Virus record (IMG/VR): IMGVR_UViG_3300025674_000343
Location: 1-25,689 of that record
From: a virus
DNA length: 25,689 bases
Reading direction: 5' to 3' (one strand)
This document shows, piece by piece, positions 7,431-17,300 of the stretch. The notes under the pieces are model-generated. The model was not told the origin of the DNA. It saw only the letters and a list, made by a program, of their open reading frames with translations, and searched no databases. The position numbers and the translations under genes are program-made. Every line of letters begins with the position of its first letter. Within the stretch, counting starts at the first letter, position 1.

Positions 7431-7777
7431 TGGGACTCGCTAAGGAATTACGTGCGCGACGCAAGCAGTCTCGCCGTAGGATAGAGGTTGCGGAGTGGGC
7501 CGACGATCAGGGGGCGTTTGTTCTCTATTGTCGCCCACTAACTTGCTACGACCTTAACGAGCTTCAGAAGAAGCACCCGCAGGTTATGCAGAACCCTAGC
7601 ATTGCCGCGATGGTCGATTTAATTGTCATGAAGGCAGAGAGCAAGGATGGCGAAAAGCTGTTTACCTCTGCTGAAGACAAGATTGACTTGATGGGGGAAG
7701 AGACGACCATTGTGTCTGGTATTGCTAACGAGATGTTTAGCACTATCGACCCATTTGAGGAAGTCGAAAAAAACTAA
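7430..7777 (+). CDS. Tail assembly chaperone, short form (gpG-like)
   Basis: A 115-aa protein lying between tube and tape measure genes, the position of the lambda gpG family. These chaperones coat the tape measure protein and recruit tube subunits during tail assembly, and they are absent from the virion. It begins with a basic segment (KELRARRKQSRRRIE) and continues with EWADDQGAFVLYCRPLTCYDL, a pattern common in this family. It ends in KN at a slippery AAAAAAC followed by TAA, which is the zero-frame end. The long frameshifted form is described separately. Start by TAATG coupling with the tail tube gene. Confidence 0.85.
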   Translation: MGLAKELRARRKQSRRRIEVAEWADDQGAFVLYCRPLTCYDLNELQKKHPQVMQNPSIAAMVDLIVMKAESKDGEKLFTSAEDKIDLMGEETTIVSGIANEMFSTIDPFEEVEKN

Positions 7778-7923
7778 AGGCCGATCAGTCTCGGATGAAC
7801 TTAATTGCCTTGGCTGATCGGTTACACAAGACTATCGAAGAAGTCGAGCAGATTTCGGTCAATGAGTTTCAGGAATGGCTCGCGTACTTCAAGATAATGA
7901 GCGAGTCTAAAGATGGCGACTGA
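7430..7923 (+). CDS. Tail assembly chaperone, -1 frameshift form (gpGT-like)
   Basis: A -1 shift at 7768-7774 moves reading from the G frame into an open frame that runs to TGA 7921-7923, adding 49 residues from CTA 7774 for about 164 aa in total. The added part contains NLIALADRLHKTIEEVEQ and ISVNEFQEWLAYFKIMSES. The EF-x-EWLAYF motif is typical of the T half of siphovirus GT chaperones, which binds tube subunits. The T frame has no good ribosome binding site of its own before ATG 7795. The end overlaps the tape measure start (7913) by 11 nt, as in lambda-like tails. The reading frame and motif are seen directly; the efficiency of shifting is unknown. Confidence 0.85.
7768..7774 (+). promoter_or_regulatory. 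-1 ribosomal frameshift slippery heptamer
   Basis: The zero-frame codons are GAA AAA AAC, giving A AAA AAC, a canonical X XXY YYZ heptamer. The zero-frame stop TAA follows immediately at 7775-7777. Slipping back by one lets both tRNAs re-pair with AAA and continue at CTA 7774. It stands exactly where lambda-like tail chaperone genes shift. Confidence 0.9.
7779..7823 (+). promoter_or_regulatory. Frameshift-stimulating stem-loop
   Basis: CCGATCAG at 7781-7788 pairs perfectly with CTGATCGG at 7814-7821, and G-U pairs (7779-7780 with 7822-7823) can extend it to 10 bp. The loop is 25 nt. The stem begins 4-6 nt after the slippery heptamer, the usual distance for a structure that makes the ribosome pause. 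I see no clear pseudoknot partner. Confidence 0.75.
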
Positions 7924-9775
7924 AACCGTAAGCATTGTAATTAAGGCGTTCGACCAAACGCAAAAAGCCTTGCGCGGTATACAAGCCGCCTTCCGCAAAC
8001 TCTCCAAAGTTTTCTTCAACTTTAAAACAGCTCTGATTAGTGCAGTGGGTGGGGCTGGTCTTGGCTTGCTTATCACTAAGAGCCTTCAAGCCACAGATGC
8101 CCTAGCAAAAACATCAGCCCGAATTGGCACGACCACCGATCAACTTAGCAAGTTGCAGTTTGCAGGATCGCTCGCAGGGGTCGAAACCAATACGCTAAAC
8201 ATGGCAATGCAACGCTTTGTGCGACGTACCGCAGAGGCGACGCAAGGCACAGGCGAGGCTGTACGTGCTTTCCAACAGCTAAAGATTGACGCAAAAGAAA
8301 TACAGGAATTGCCTCTCGCAGAGCGCATGAAGGTTTTGGCAGGCGCGTTTGGAGAGCTAAAAACCGAAGAAGAAAAACTGGCTGTTGCGTTTAAGCTGTT
8401 TGACTCTGAAGGTACTGCTGTTCTCAATATGCTTCGTCAGTCTGGCGATGAAATGGAGGCGGTATTCCAAGAAGCGCAAAAGCTCGGCATTGTAATGTCG
8501 CAAGATGCGGCAAAAGGTGTCGAAGATGCTAACGACGCATTCACTCGATTGCTCGCTATTGGTAAAGGTCTTACAAACCAATTTACAGCGGCGCTCGCTC
8601 CAGCACTGACTACTTTAGTTACTACCTTTAAAGATTACATTCTTCAACAATCCGAGGCGTATGGCGGCATCGAAAACTTTGCACGCTTCATTGCAGGCGA
8701 GTTTATCGAAAATATCCGATCTGCCTTAGTTGGATTACAAGCACTGACTAACGCAGGAATCGACATAGTTAATACGTTCAATTCTGCACGTCGTAGCTTG
8801 TCTGCGGCTTTCGCTATTGGCAAGGCCGATCCTAATGATGTGGCGGCGCTAGAAGCGGAGCTTGCCGAAATAGATCAGATGCTGAAAGGCGGCTTCTTTA
8901 ACGATTTAGGCAAAATTCGCTTGTTTAGTGATAAAGGCGTCATTGACATCCTTTCAGACGAAGAGATATTGGCAGAACGTGAGCGCATCGTTAATAGGCT
9001 TGAACAGCTCGGGGTTGAGATCAACGAAGCTATACCGTATGTAAATTTTGCCGATCGACTGGCAGTGCCTTTAGCAGAGGCGGCAGAGGCGGCAAAAGCC
9101 CCCATAGAAAGCCTAAAAAACACCTTAGAAGAAGTAAAGGTGGTCGCGCAAGCGCCTTGGTATATGCCTTTAATTGACGGGTTTAAAAAGTTCGGTAATG
9201 CCATTGATAATGTTATCGAAAAAATGCCCAACATAGATCAGGCACTAGAGCAGTTTACACAAGGTGCGATGAATAATTTCACGCAGGCTTTTGTTGATGG
9301 CGTGACGGGCGCTAAGAATTTTGGTGAAGCTATTAGAAACTTAGCGAAAAGCGTCGTGGATTCGCTAATTAAAATGCTCGTTCAGTATTACATTACTAAG
9401 CCGTTGTTTGACGCAATTAGTGGCGGTATCTCAAGTGCGTTTGGTGGCGGTTCAACAACGTCAACGGGTGGCGGTTCTGCTCTACCGACTTTTGCAAGCG
9501 GTGGTGTAGCAACTGGCGGCAGACCTGCAATAGTAGGCGAGCGCGGCCCTGAATTATTCATACCAAGCACAACAGGGCGAGTAGTTCCTAATGACCAGCT
9601 TGGCGGCGGCGGTGTAGTAGTCAATCAGACAATCAACGTCACCACAGGCGTACAGCAAACTGTACGTGCTGAGATTGCTAACCTACTACCTCAGATTAGT
9701 AACGCGGCCAAGTCAGCGGTAGCAGATGCTAGAATGCGAGGCGGTGGTTTCAGTAAGGCAATGGTGGGTGCATAA
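7913..9775 (+). CDS. Tail tape measure protein
   Basis: A 620-aa protein that sets tail length and is ejected with DNA. The N-terminal half is helical, with a hydrophobic stretch at about residues 38-60 (FKTALISAVGGAGLGLLITK) that could insert in the host membrane. A second helical region runs from 130 to 480 with many Ala, Glu and Gln residues. The C-terminus has a Gly/Ser/Thr-rich hinge and the family motif VGERGPELFIPSTTGRVVPN around 545-565. With the usual 0.15 nm per residue, the tail would be about 93 nm. No lysozyme or peptidase domain is embedded, unlike in some tape measures. It overlaps the chaperone long form and is TAATG-coupled to the next gene. Confidence 0.92.
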   Translation: MATETVSIVIKAFDQTQKALRGIQAAFRKLSKVFFNFKTALISAVGGAGLGLLITKSLQATDALAKTSARIGTTTDQLSKLQFAGSLAGVETNTLNMAMQRFVRRTAEATQGTGEAVRAFQQLKIDAKEIQELPLAERMKVLAGAFGELKTEEEKLAVAFKLFDSEGTAVLNMLRQSGDEMEAVFQEAQKLGIVMSQDAAKGVEDANDAFTRLLAIGKGLTNQFTAALAPALTTLVTTFKDYILQQSEAYGGIENFARFIAGEFIENIRSALVGLQALTNAGIDIVNTFNSARRSLSAAFAIGKADPNDVAALEAELAEIDQMLKGGFFNDLGKIRLFSDKGVIDILSDEEILAERERIVNRLEQLGVEINEAIPYVNFADRLAVPLAEAAEAAKAPIESLKNTLEEVKVVAQAPWYMPLIDGFKKFGNAIDNVIEKMPNIDQALEQFTQGAMNNFTQAFVDGVTGAKNFGEAIRNLAKSVVDSLIKMLVQYYITKPLFDAISGGISSAFGGGSTTSTGGGSALPTFASGGVATGGRPAIVGERGPELFIPSTTGRVVPNDQLGGGGVVVNQTINVTTGVQQTVRAEIANLLPQISNAAKSAVADARMRGGGFSKAMVGA

Positions 9776-10311
9776 TGGCGGCATTTCCAAATGTAGGCAT
9801 ACAATCAATGACCATGCGGTTGCGCTCTGCAACGGCTATCAGTCAGTCGCCTTTTACCTATGACCAGCAGGTTTACCAGCATCAGGGTGTGAGGTGGGAG
9901 GCAGAGGTCACATTGCCGCCAATGAAGCGCGCAGACGCGAAGCAGTTAGAGGCTTTCTTTGCTTCTCTAAGGGGCCAAGCTAACACCTTTACCCTTGGCA
10001 ACCCTTTGCACAATACGACCGCCACAGGGACAGGCACGGGCGCTATCAACGCAACTACGCTGACAGGCTCGTTTACTGGCGCTGTTGCTGGGGACTACTT
10101 CGAGATAAATAGTGCGCTTTACATCGTCACCGAAGTAAATAGTTCATCGTCTATTGATATCATGCCGCCGCTCAGGGTCGCGGCCTCCAGTGCCGCACTA
10201 GACTTTACATTGCCTAAAGGGACATGGCGGCTTGCCTCTAATGAAATCGGATGGAGCATCAATCAGGCTAGTCTGTACGGTTTCACTTTTGCTTGCGTTG
10301 AGGCTATATGA
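9775..10311 (+). CDS. Distal/minor tail protein
   Basis: A 178-aa strand-rich protein after the tape measure gene. It begins AFPNVGIQSMTMRLRSATA and has SPFTYDQQVYQHQG followed by RWEAEVTLPPMKRADAKQLE, a pattern I recognise from a phage tail family located between tape measure and hub. These proteins usually form the ring at the tail tip (Dit or lambda gpM-like role) that links tube and hub. A Thr/Gly-rich insert at about residues 80-95 lies in the middle. The assignment is based on pattern and place. ATGA coupling to the next gene. Confidence 0.7.
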   Translation: MAAFPNVGIQSMTMRLRSATAISQSPFTYDQQVYQHQGVRWEAEVTLPPMKRADAKQLEAFFASLRGQANTFTLGNPLHNTTATGTGTGAINATTLTGSFTGAVAGDYFEINSALYIVTEVNSSSSIDIMPPLRVAASSAALDFTLPKGTWRLASNEIGWSINQASLYGFTFACVEAI

Positions 10312-10925
10312 GCAGGTCATTGACATCGGGGATGCAAACGGCAGTTACCGCCGACTTGGTCCGCCCAATAGTCCTCGTCCAGTGTGCATTCGATTCAGGC
10401 AACCTGAACCTCTGGAACGGCATCGGTACGCTGACTGTTAGCAGTGTCGACTACGTTGGCGCTGGCACATTGCTGTCTATCGGCGAGATTGCAGAGTCAT
10501 CAGAGCTACAAGCCAACGGACTTACTGTCACCCTGTCAGGCATCACTGACCCGCTGTTAGCAAAGGCGCGTGACGAGGATTACCAAGGCCGTGAGCTAAA
10601 AGTATTGCTTGGCGCTATGGACGCAAGCAACGGTGTCATCACTAGCCCTGTCGTCGTCTTTAGCGGCTTTATGGACACGATGGTCATCAATGACTCGTCT
10701 GACACTGCGACGATACAGGTGGCCGTGGAAAACCGCCTCATTGAGTTTGAGCGCACCCGCGTAAGACGTTACACAGCCGAGGACCAAAAGATTGATTACC
10801 CAAATGACAAAGGTCTTGAGTTTGTTGCTGAGATGGCTGAAAAAGAAATTGTTTGGGGCAGAAGTGGCGTTATGACTTACTCAAGTCAAGATGATGAGCG
10901 CGACCCCAGCAATATGGGCAGATAA
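10308..10925 (+). CDS. Tail tip/hub-associated protein (DUF2163-like)
   Basis: A 205-aa protein starting at an ATGA overlap. The N-terminal part reads LVRPIVLVQCAFDSGNLNLW, then DYVGAGTLLSIGEIAESSEL and ANGLTVTLSGI, typical of the DUF2163-type baseplate family. A later segment, TATIQVAVENRLIEFERTRVRRYT, and the end region VAEMAEKEIVWGR are also family-typical. Such proteins sit at the tail tip between the distal ring and the J-like hub (roles comparable to lambda gpL). I do not see the Fe-S cysteine set of lambda gpL; only one Cys is present. Confidence is high for a tail-tip role and moderate for the family name. Confidence 0.7.
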   Translation: MSRSLTSGMQTAVTADLVRPIVLVQCAFDSGNLNLWNGIGTLTVSSVDYVGAGTLLSIGEIAESSELQANGLTVTLSGITDPLLAKARDEDYQGRELKVLLGAMDASNGVITSPVVVFSGFMDTMVINDSSDTATIQVAVENRLIEFERTRVRRYTAEDQKIDYPNDKGLEFVAEMAEKEIVWGRSGVMTYSSQDDERDPSNMGR

Positions 10926-10937
10926 GAGGGCGACAAA

Positions 10938-11387
10938 ATGGAATTTGCATTAGAAAACTTAGCGAAGGTACGGCGCGAGATTGAGCCACTGCTTGAAGAG
11001 CATTGGAAAGAAATAGCTCTGAACAAAGAAATCATCAAGCTAAACCCCGATTGGGAAGGCTATGCACGACTGGATGGCATCAATGCGTTACGAATCTACA
11101 CAGCGCGCAAGGATGACAAGCTCGTGGGCTACTTTGTAGTCATCGTCAACAAGTCACTGCACTATCGCGACCATCTGTTTGCCAACAACGACATTATTTT
11201 CCTAAGCAAGTCTGCACGTAAAGGCTTGGCAGGTATGAAGCTGATTAAGTATGCCATTGACTCACTAGCGGCAGAGGGCATCACAAAGCTACACGTAAAC
11301 ACAAAAGCGCACCAACCCTTTGACGCAATCCTTGAGCGATTGAACTTTGAAGAGATTGAGCGCGTTTACTCTTTAGTATTGAGGTAA
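10938..11387 (+). CDS. GNAT-like acetyltransferase-fold protein in the tail module
   Basis: A 149-aa protein with Shine-Dalgarno GAGGG. The fold pattern is GNAT: N-terminal helices, strands with ALRIYTARKDDKLVGYFVVIV (strands 2-4), an acceptor-loop region with FLSKSARKGLAGMKLIKYA (the usual acetyl-CoA pyrophosphate-binding turn and following helix), then a strand HVNTKA and C-terminal helix FDAILERLNF with a last strand YSLVLR. GNAT enzymes move an acetyl group from acetyl-CoA to an amine. Between the tail hub genes, lambda-like phages normally encode a peptidase and gpI-type chaperone, so this protein may be an assembly factor, a modifier of tail proteins, or an anti-host enzyme. The target is unknown. 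A strict Q/RxxGxG motif is degenerate (RKGLAG), so catalytic activity is not certain. Confidence 0.75.
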   Translation: MEFALENLAKVRREIEPLLEEHWKEIALNKEIIKLNPDWEGYARLDGINALRIYTARKDDKLVGYFVVIVNKSLHYRDHLFANNDIIFLSKSARKGLAGMKLIKYAIDSLAAEGITKLHVNTKAHQPFDAILERLNFEEIERVYSLVLR

Positions 11388-11391
11388 GTAA

Positions 11392-14300
11392 ATGGCCGTA
11401 AGTGCTATAGCAGGTTTAGTCAGCGCAGTAGCAGGCGGTATTGCCACTGGATTTGCGCTCGGCACATTTTTAACTAGCTTTGCAATCGGTGCTGGCTTGT
11501 CAATGGTGTCTCGTGCGCTTGCACCAAAGCCCAACATCGGCGAGCAAATGCGGGGTTTAACTCAAACGACGCGCAACCCTGCTGACACCCGCAAAATTAT
11601 TTACGGAAAAATGCGAGTTGGCGGCAATGTCGTTTTCATCGCGCACTCTGGTAGTGATAACAAATATCTGCACTTGGCTGTCGTGTTTGCTACGCATCGG
11701 ATTACTGCATACGATGAGGTATGGTTTAACGACAACAGGATTTGGACTGCGGCAGGTGGGTTTCAAGGTGACTGGGGTACATACGTCACAATGGACACTA
11801 CTAAGCTCGGCACTGCAGGACAAACTGCTTCGACCGTACTTACGCCTATTACCGAGTGGACAGCAAACCATAAGCTAAGTGGCATCGCCTATATAGCCTT
11901 TAAGCTAGAGTGGAATCAGGATAAGTTTCCGCAAGGCGTTCCAAACATTACAGCAGTCATTAGGGGTAAGCCTGTATTTGACCCGCGCACTGATGTTACT
12001 GGCTACAGCACAAACCCTGCGCTTTGCTTGCGCGACTACATGCTTGACCAAGACTATGGGCTAGGTGAAAGCAACGTAAACATTGACTCAACTGCGCTAG
12101 AAGCGGCGGCTGACCTTTGCGATGAGCAGGTATCGCTAAACGCTGGCGGCACACAAGACCGCTACCAGTGCAACGGCGTCATAGACACGGCAAACCAAAT
12201 CAAAGCCAACATCGAGCAACTGCTCGCGTCTATGGGCGGCAAGCTGACCTACTCAGGCGGCAAGTATTTTGTAGACGGCGCAGAGTACAAAACGCCAACG
12301 CACACGTTTACAGAGGCAGACGTTATTAGCGAGATACAGACGCAGACTAAGCAGTCGCGCAGAGGCATCTACAATGGCGTCAAAGGCATCTTTGTATCGG
12401 AAGAGAAAAACTACAAGGTACTAGACTACCCTGCGCAGATTAGCTCTACATACGCCACAGAGGACGGCGACCCTCTTTACCTAGATATGCCTTTGCCTTT
12501 TGTGACCAATAACCTACAGGCACAACGGCTGGCAAAAATTGCACTGCTGAAGTCACGTCAGCAAGTCGTCATAACAATGACAGTAAACCTAAAGGGCTTG
12601 CAGATTAAGGTCGGCGACACAATACAGGTCACTAACGACCGTCTTGGCTATAGCTCTAAAGTATTCGAGGTTATCGACTACTCATTAGCAATTGGCGATG
12701 GACAGGCATTGGCGGTCAATCTTGTTTGTATCGAGACGGCCTCTGCTATTTACGACTGGACGACCTCAGACGAGGCGGACTTTTTGTCGGGCGGTGAACT
12801 GGACTTATACGACGGTAGAACGGTCGATAACGTCACTAGCCTCACACTTACTGAGATTGGTTTACGCGGTCCAGACGGTGGCGTTAGCTCGTCTGTGCAG
12901 TTGGCATGGACAGCGCCTGACGACGCGTTTATCGAGTTCTACAAGATACGCTACAACAAGAACGGCACCACTGATTACTTTGAGGTACAGAGCCGCGAGA
13001 CTAACGTGCTTATCTCTGGACTCGACATTACCTCTAATTACGATTTTCGTGTACAGGCAGAAAACCTGCTGGGCGTAACTAGCACAGGCACAACATTAAG
13101 CAATCAAGCACTAAATGGGGACACGACTGCACCAAGCGCACCAACAGGGGGCGCGGCTACAGGCGGGATACAGACAATAACCGCAGAGTGGACTAATCCT
13201 AGTGACATAGACTTTAAGCACGTCGAGGTTTTCGTCAATACGAGCGACTCGATACCTGCGTCACCTACTGCTGTAGTTGATGGTGAGGAGTATGTGGTCA
13301 CTGGCTTGTCAGGCGCTGTGACGCGTTATTTCTGGCTTAAGGCCGTCGATTTCTCTGGCAATAAGTCAGCGGCGACTGCCAGCTTCAACGGCACGTCAGT
13401 AGTGGCAGGCTCTACTGATATTGCAGACGATGCGATAGGCGCTGATGAAATCAACGATGATGAGGTTTTGCATGAGGTGCCGTCTGAGGGGCTTACTTAC
13501 TATTGGCCCTGTAACTCAATCGCAGATGTTAGCGGTAGCGGCAATGAAGAATTACAAGAGGTAGTGGCTGGAAAGACGGGCATACACAGTGGCTCGACAG
13601 CGCCGACACTTAGCACTGACTCGCCGACAGGTAAGTCAATAGTCAATGGCACTGACAATAGCGGATGGACGCTTCTCAGCGACACTGATGCAGATGCGCT
13701 TGAAGGTGCTAATGGTTTTGCGTGGTCGCTTTGGTTTAAGTCTGATACGACCTCTGGCGACGGTGCGGCGCGTATTATTGGGCGTGATGCTTCAGACGGA
13801 TGGGCTGTCGTCATCGATCAAAGCGCAAGCGGCAATCAAGCGGTCACGCTGTACGGCGAGCCAAGCACTGAAGCAATGGGTTCGCTCGCACAGGGCGAAT
13901 GGCATCACTTCTGCCTGAGCGAGGACGGTAACGGCACGATCTCAGGATACGTCAACGGCGAGCTTGTCAGCACAGAGTCATATACACCTGTTGATTCGTC
14001 GCGGCCAGTTGTTATTGCGTGTAACACTGAGACAGCAATTAACACAGCCTCAAGTGTGTTCGAGGGCAAGCTAACAGAAATACGTGCTTACAACAGAGCG
14101 TTGACAGCACAGGAAGTGCGCGGTCTGTATAAAGTCCCAGCGGCGAGTGCGCCAGCGGAAGTCGACGGCGACATGATTATCGACGGCAGTTTAGTCGCGG
14201 CCAAAATAACTGTCGCTAACCTTGCAGAAATAAATGACAACGTTGGAACGATTACGGGCGGCTCAGTCGGTGGTGTAACCATTACATCTACCAAGCTGTA

Positions 14301-17300
14301 TCAAGGTACTGGCACGTTCAACAACAGCAACACAGGCTTTTATCTTGATAACACTGGTCAGTTTAGCCTTAAGGACAAGCTGTCTTTTAACGGAACCACC
14401 CTAAGCGTAAGCGGTGCAATCACAGCAACCAGCCTCACTCTAAGCGGTACGTCAATCGCTGAGTCTCAGCTTGCGTCAGGTGTGCAGTCTAGCCTTGGCC
14501 TTGCTGATAGCGCACTACAGGATGGCGACACAAGCGTTAACCTCGGGCTAGACGATGGCTCTATAGCTGGGATTAACATCACATCAACTAAGCTATACGC
14601 GGGTACGGGTGATTGGGGTAATTCAAATACGGGCTTTTATCTCGACAACACGGGCAAATTTAGCCTCAAAGACAAGATCTTTTTCAACCCTTCAAATAGC
14701 TTGCTCACCGTTGACGGCAATATCACAGCGGACATCATTACAGCTAAAGAAAACCTCGTCGTCCTTGGTGATCTTGAGGCTAGTAGTATGGCGGCGGGAT
14801 CTATCACGCGAGCGATGTTCTCACAGGACGCACTCGACGAGATATATGGCGCATTGGCAACGTCTGTTGGCGGCTCTAATGGTGACTACAAAGAGGCGTC
14901 GGGGAACTTCACGACATCAGGCGGCACGGTAACGGTAGGCACATCATCAGATAAGTTTGACCACGGCACTGCTGACGTAGTGGTTGAGTTCCTAGCTAAT
15001 CACTACTTCTATGCGACTACGAACTACACGACGGCACAGGCACAAGCAACGCTTAACTTTGAGGTGTCGGCTGACGGTACGTTTACGGATCTGACCTCAG
15101 CGACAAAGACTCAGACACTTCAGTTCGAAGAATATGACCTGTCGAGCTATTACGGCACCACGACTCTCGTTTACTCCTTTAACGGTGAGCACAGCAAGAC
15201 GTTTACGACGGGATCGGGTAACGACATACCCGACAGCACAGAGCTACAGTTCCGTGTTCGCGTTACAGGCGTCGGTACGGCATTCACTGGGCAGACAGTA
15301 CCCTTCACCGTAGAGGCTAACGAGGGCGTCACAGGCGTCGTCTCAACAGGCGGTAACGCTGACACCCTAGATAACCTCGACTCGACCAAGTTCTTACGCT
15401 CTGACGTTAACGACACGTTTGACGCTGACCTAACGATTACGGGCGACCTGTCACTGCAAGGCGCTCTGAATATCACGGGCGATATAAACAGCTATAACGT
15501 CACCGACCTAGACGTGACCGACAAGACGATAACCGTCAACTCAGGAAATACGCAGTCACTATCTGACGGCGCTGGCCTTATCGTAGATCGCGGCACTGCA
15601 AGCGATGCCAGCCTTACTTGGGATGAGACAAACGACAAGTTTGATTTTAGCCACCCAGTACAGATACAGAAATCGACTATCGGCGGCGAGTTGTTGCATC
15701 TGCGTAACTCATACAACGGCGGATATCGTGACGATCTAATCATCGAAAACACTAACGATCGTGACGCTGGCCTAACCATTAAAACTGCTGGCGGCCAGTA
15801 TGAAATGTGGGTTGATTCGAACGGCGATGACAGCCTGATTTTCTCAGCGGGTGATAACACTACCAATATCACCATGGAGCTGTATCAGAACAAAAACGTC
15901 GATATAGGCGGCGACTTAGACGTTACTGGTGAGATTGACACGTCGAAGGGCCTGACGTTTAACCCTAACGGCTATGATATTAACGGCGATAGTGACGGCA
16001 ACCGCACTCTTTTTACGTTTACTCGAAGCGGCGCGGCAAGCTGGCAGATATGGCACAACGCTAACCAAGACCTAAACTTTATACCGAACAACACCTCGTA
16101 CAAACTTCAATGGAACGGCAACGATCTTTTGTATAGTGGCGCAAATATTTCGGTCGGCACCATCAGCTCGGGCGCTATCACTAGCAGTACAGGCACAAGC
16201 TCGTTTTATGAACTCACGTTAACTGGTGACTCTGACGACCTAACCTTCACCACAACGGGCGGCGACTGGTCAATACTCAACGCGCAACAGAGTAATGGCT
16301 TAGTAATTTACGACGGCACTAGCGGCGTTACTGTTTTATATAACAATGCAGAGGTCGGACAATTTGACAATAGCGGCTTTGATGTAGTTTCTGGCGCGTT
16401 ACAGGTAGGTGGTACTACAAGAATTTCATCGGCTGGCGCTGGCACATTTACAGACGTAACGCTGAGCGATATATCCCCTGAAATAATTCTATCGGACACT
16501 AACAGTGGCGGAGGCGGTGGCGCTTTTGGAAGAATCCTTTTTCAAAATACTGCTGGTAACGCAATCGGCATTGGCTATACACCAGACTCAATTGACGACT
16601 CTGACTTAATAATCAGCACGAATGCGGCGGGTACTTATGGCGGGTATATGAGTCTCGACGCGGCGGCAATCGCTGACACTCAAGCAGACATCATCCTTGA
16701 GCCAAAAACCAATGTCCGTATCGCTACAGGTGGCCTGAAGATCGGAACCACAACTTTCGTGGATTCCAGCCGCAACATTACCGCAGGCACTATAAGCAGT
16801 GGGGCTATCACTAGCACTGGCCGTATAACATCAGATTCTTCCGACATCGACGGCTTTGTGCTGGAGAACTCGGCTCATCGTAGCGGCGTGTTAAATATAC
16901 CGCAACGTGATGCCGCCGACTCATATACGGGCATTATGCTGAAGCGTGATGATGGCGATCGTTGGGCGGTCATGGCCAGTGACACCCTTTTTGGTATTTA
17001 TGACGACATCAATGATGATTGGGCATTACAAGCGTCAGAACTTGGCGGAGTGCGGCTCTACTATGCTGGGGCAGGTAAGCTGGAAACGCTTGATGACGGG
17101 GTGCAAATCACAGGTCGCGTTACTGCCGCCGCCACCAACATCGACAACGCTTACAATTTTCAGTTTACCGATAGCGACGCAGACAACTCATATTCAGGGA
17201 TGCGTATTGATTACAACGCATCCGATAATACAACTCTGACGGCTGACAGGAATCATATCGCTTTTGAAGTTGACTACGATGTGACCTCAACAGGCGGTGA

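Noticed and set aside
13104-15875. Several antisense open frames of 60-130 codons under the giant fibre gene
   Set aside because: They lie entirely opposite a coding frame with clear domain structure, have no convincing ribosome binding sites, and their composition (Ser/Pro/Val-rich) is what is expected from reverse reading of Ser/Thr/Gly-rich fibre codons.
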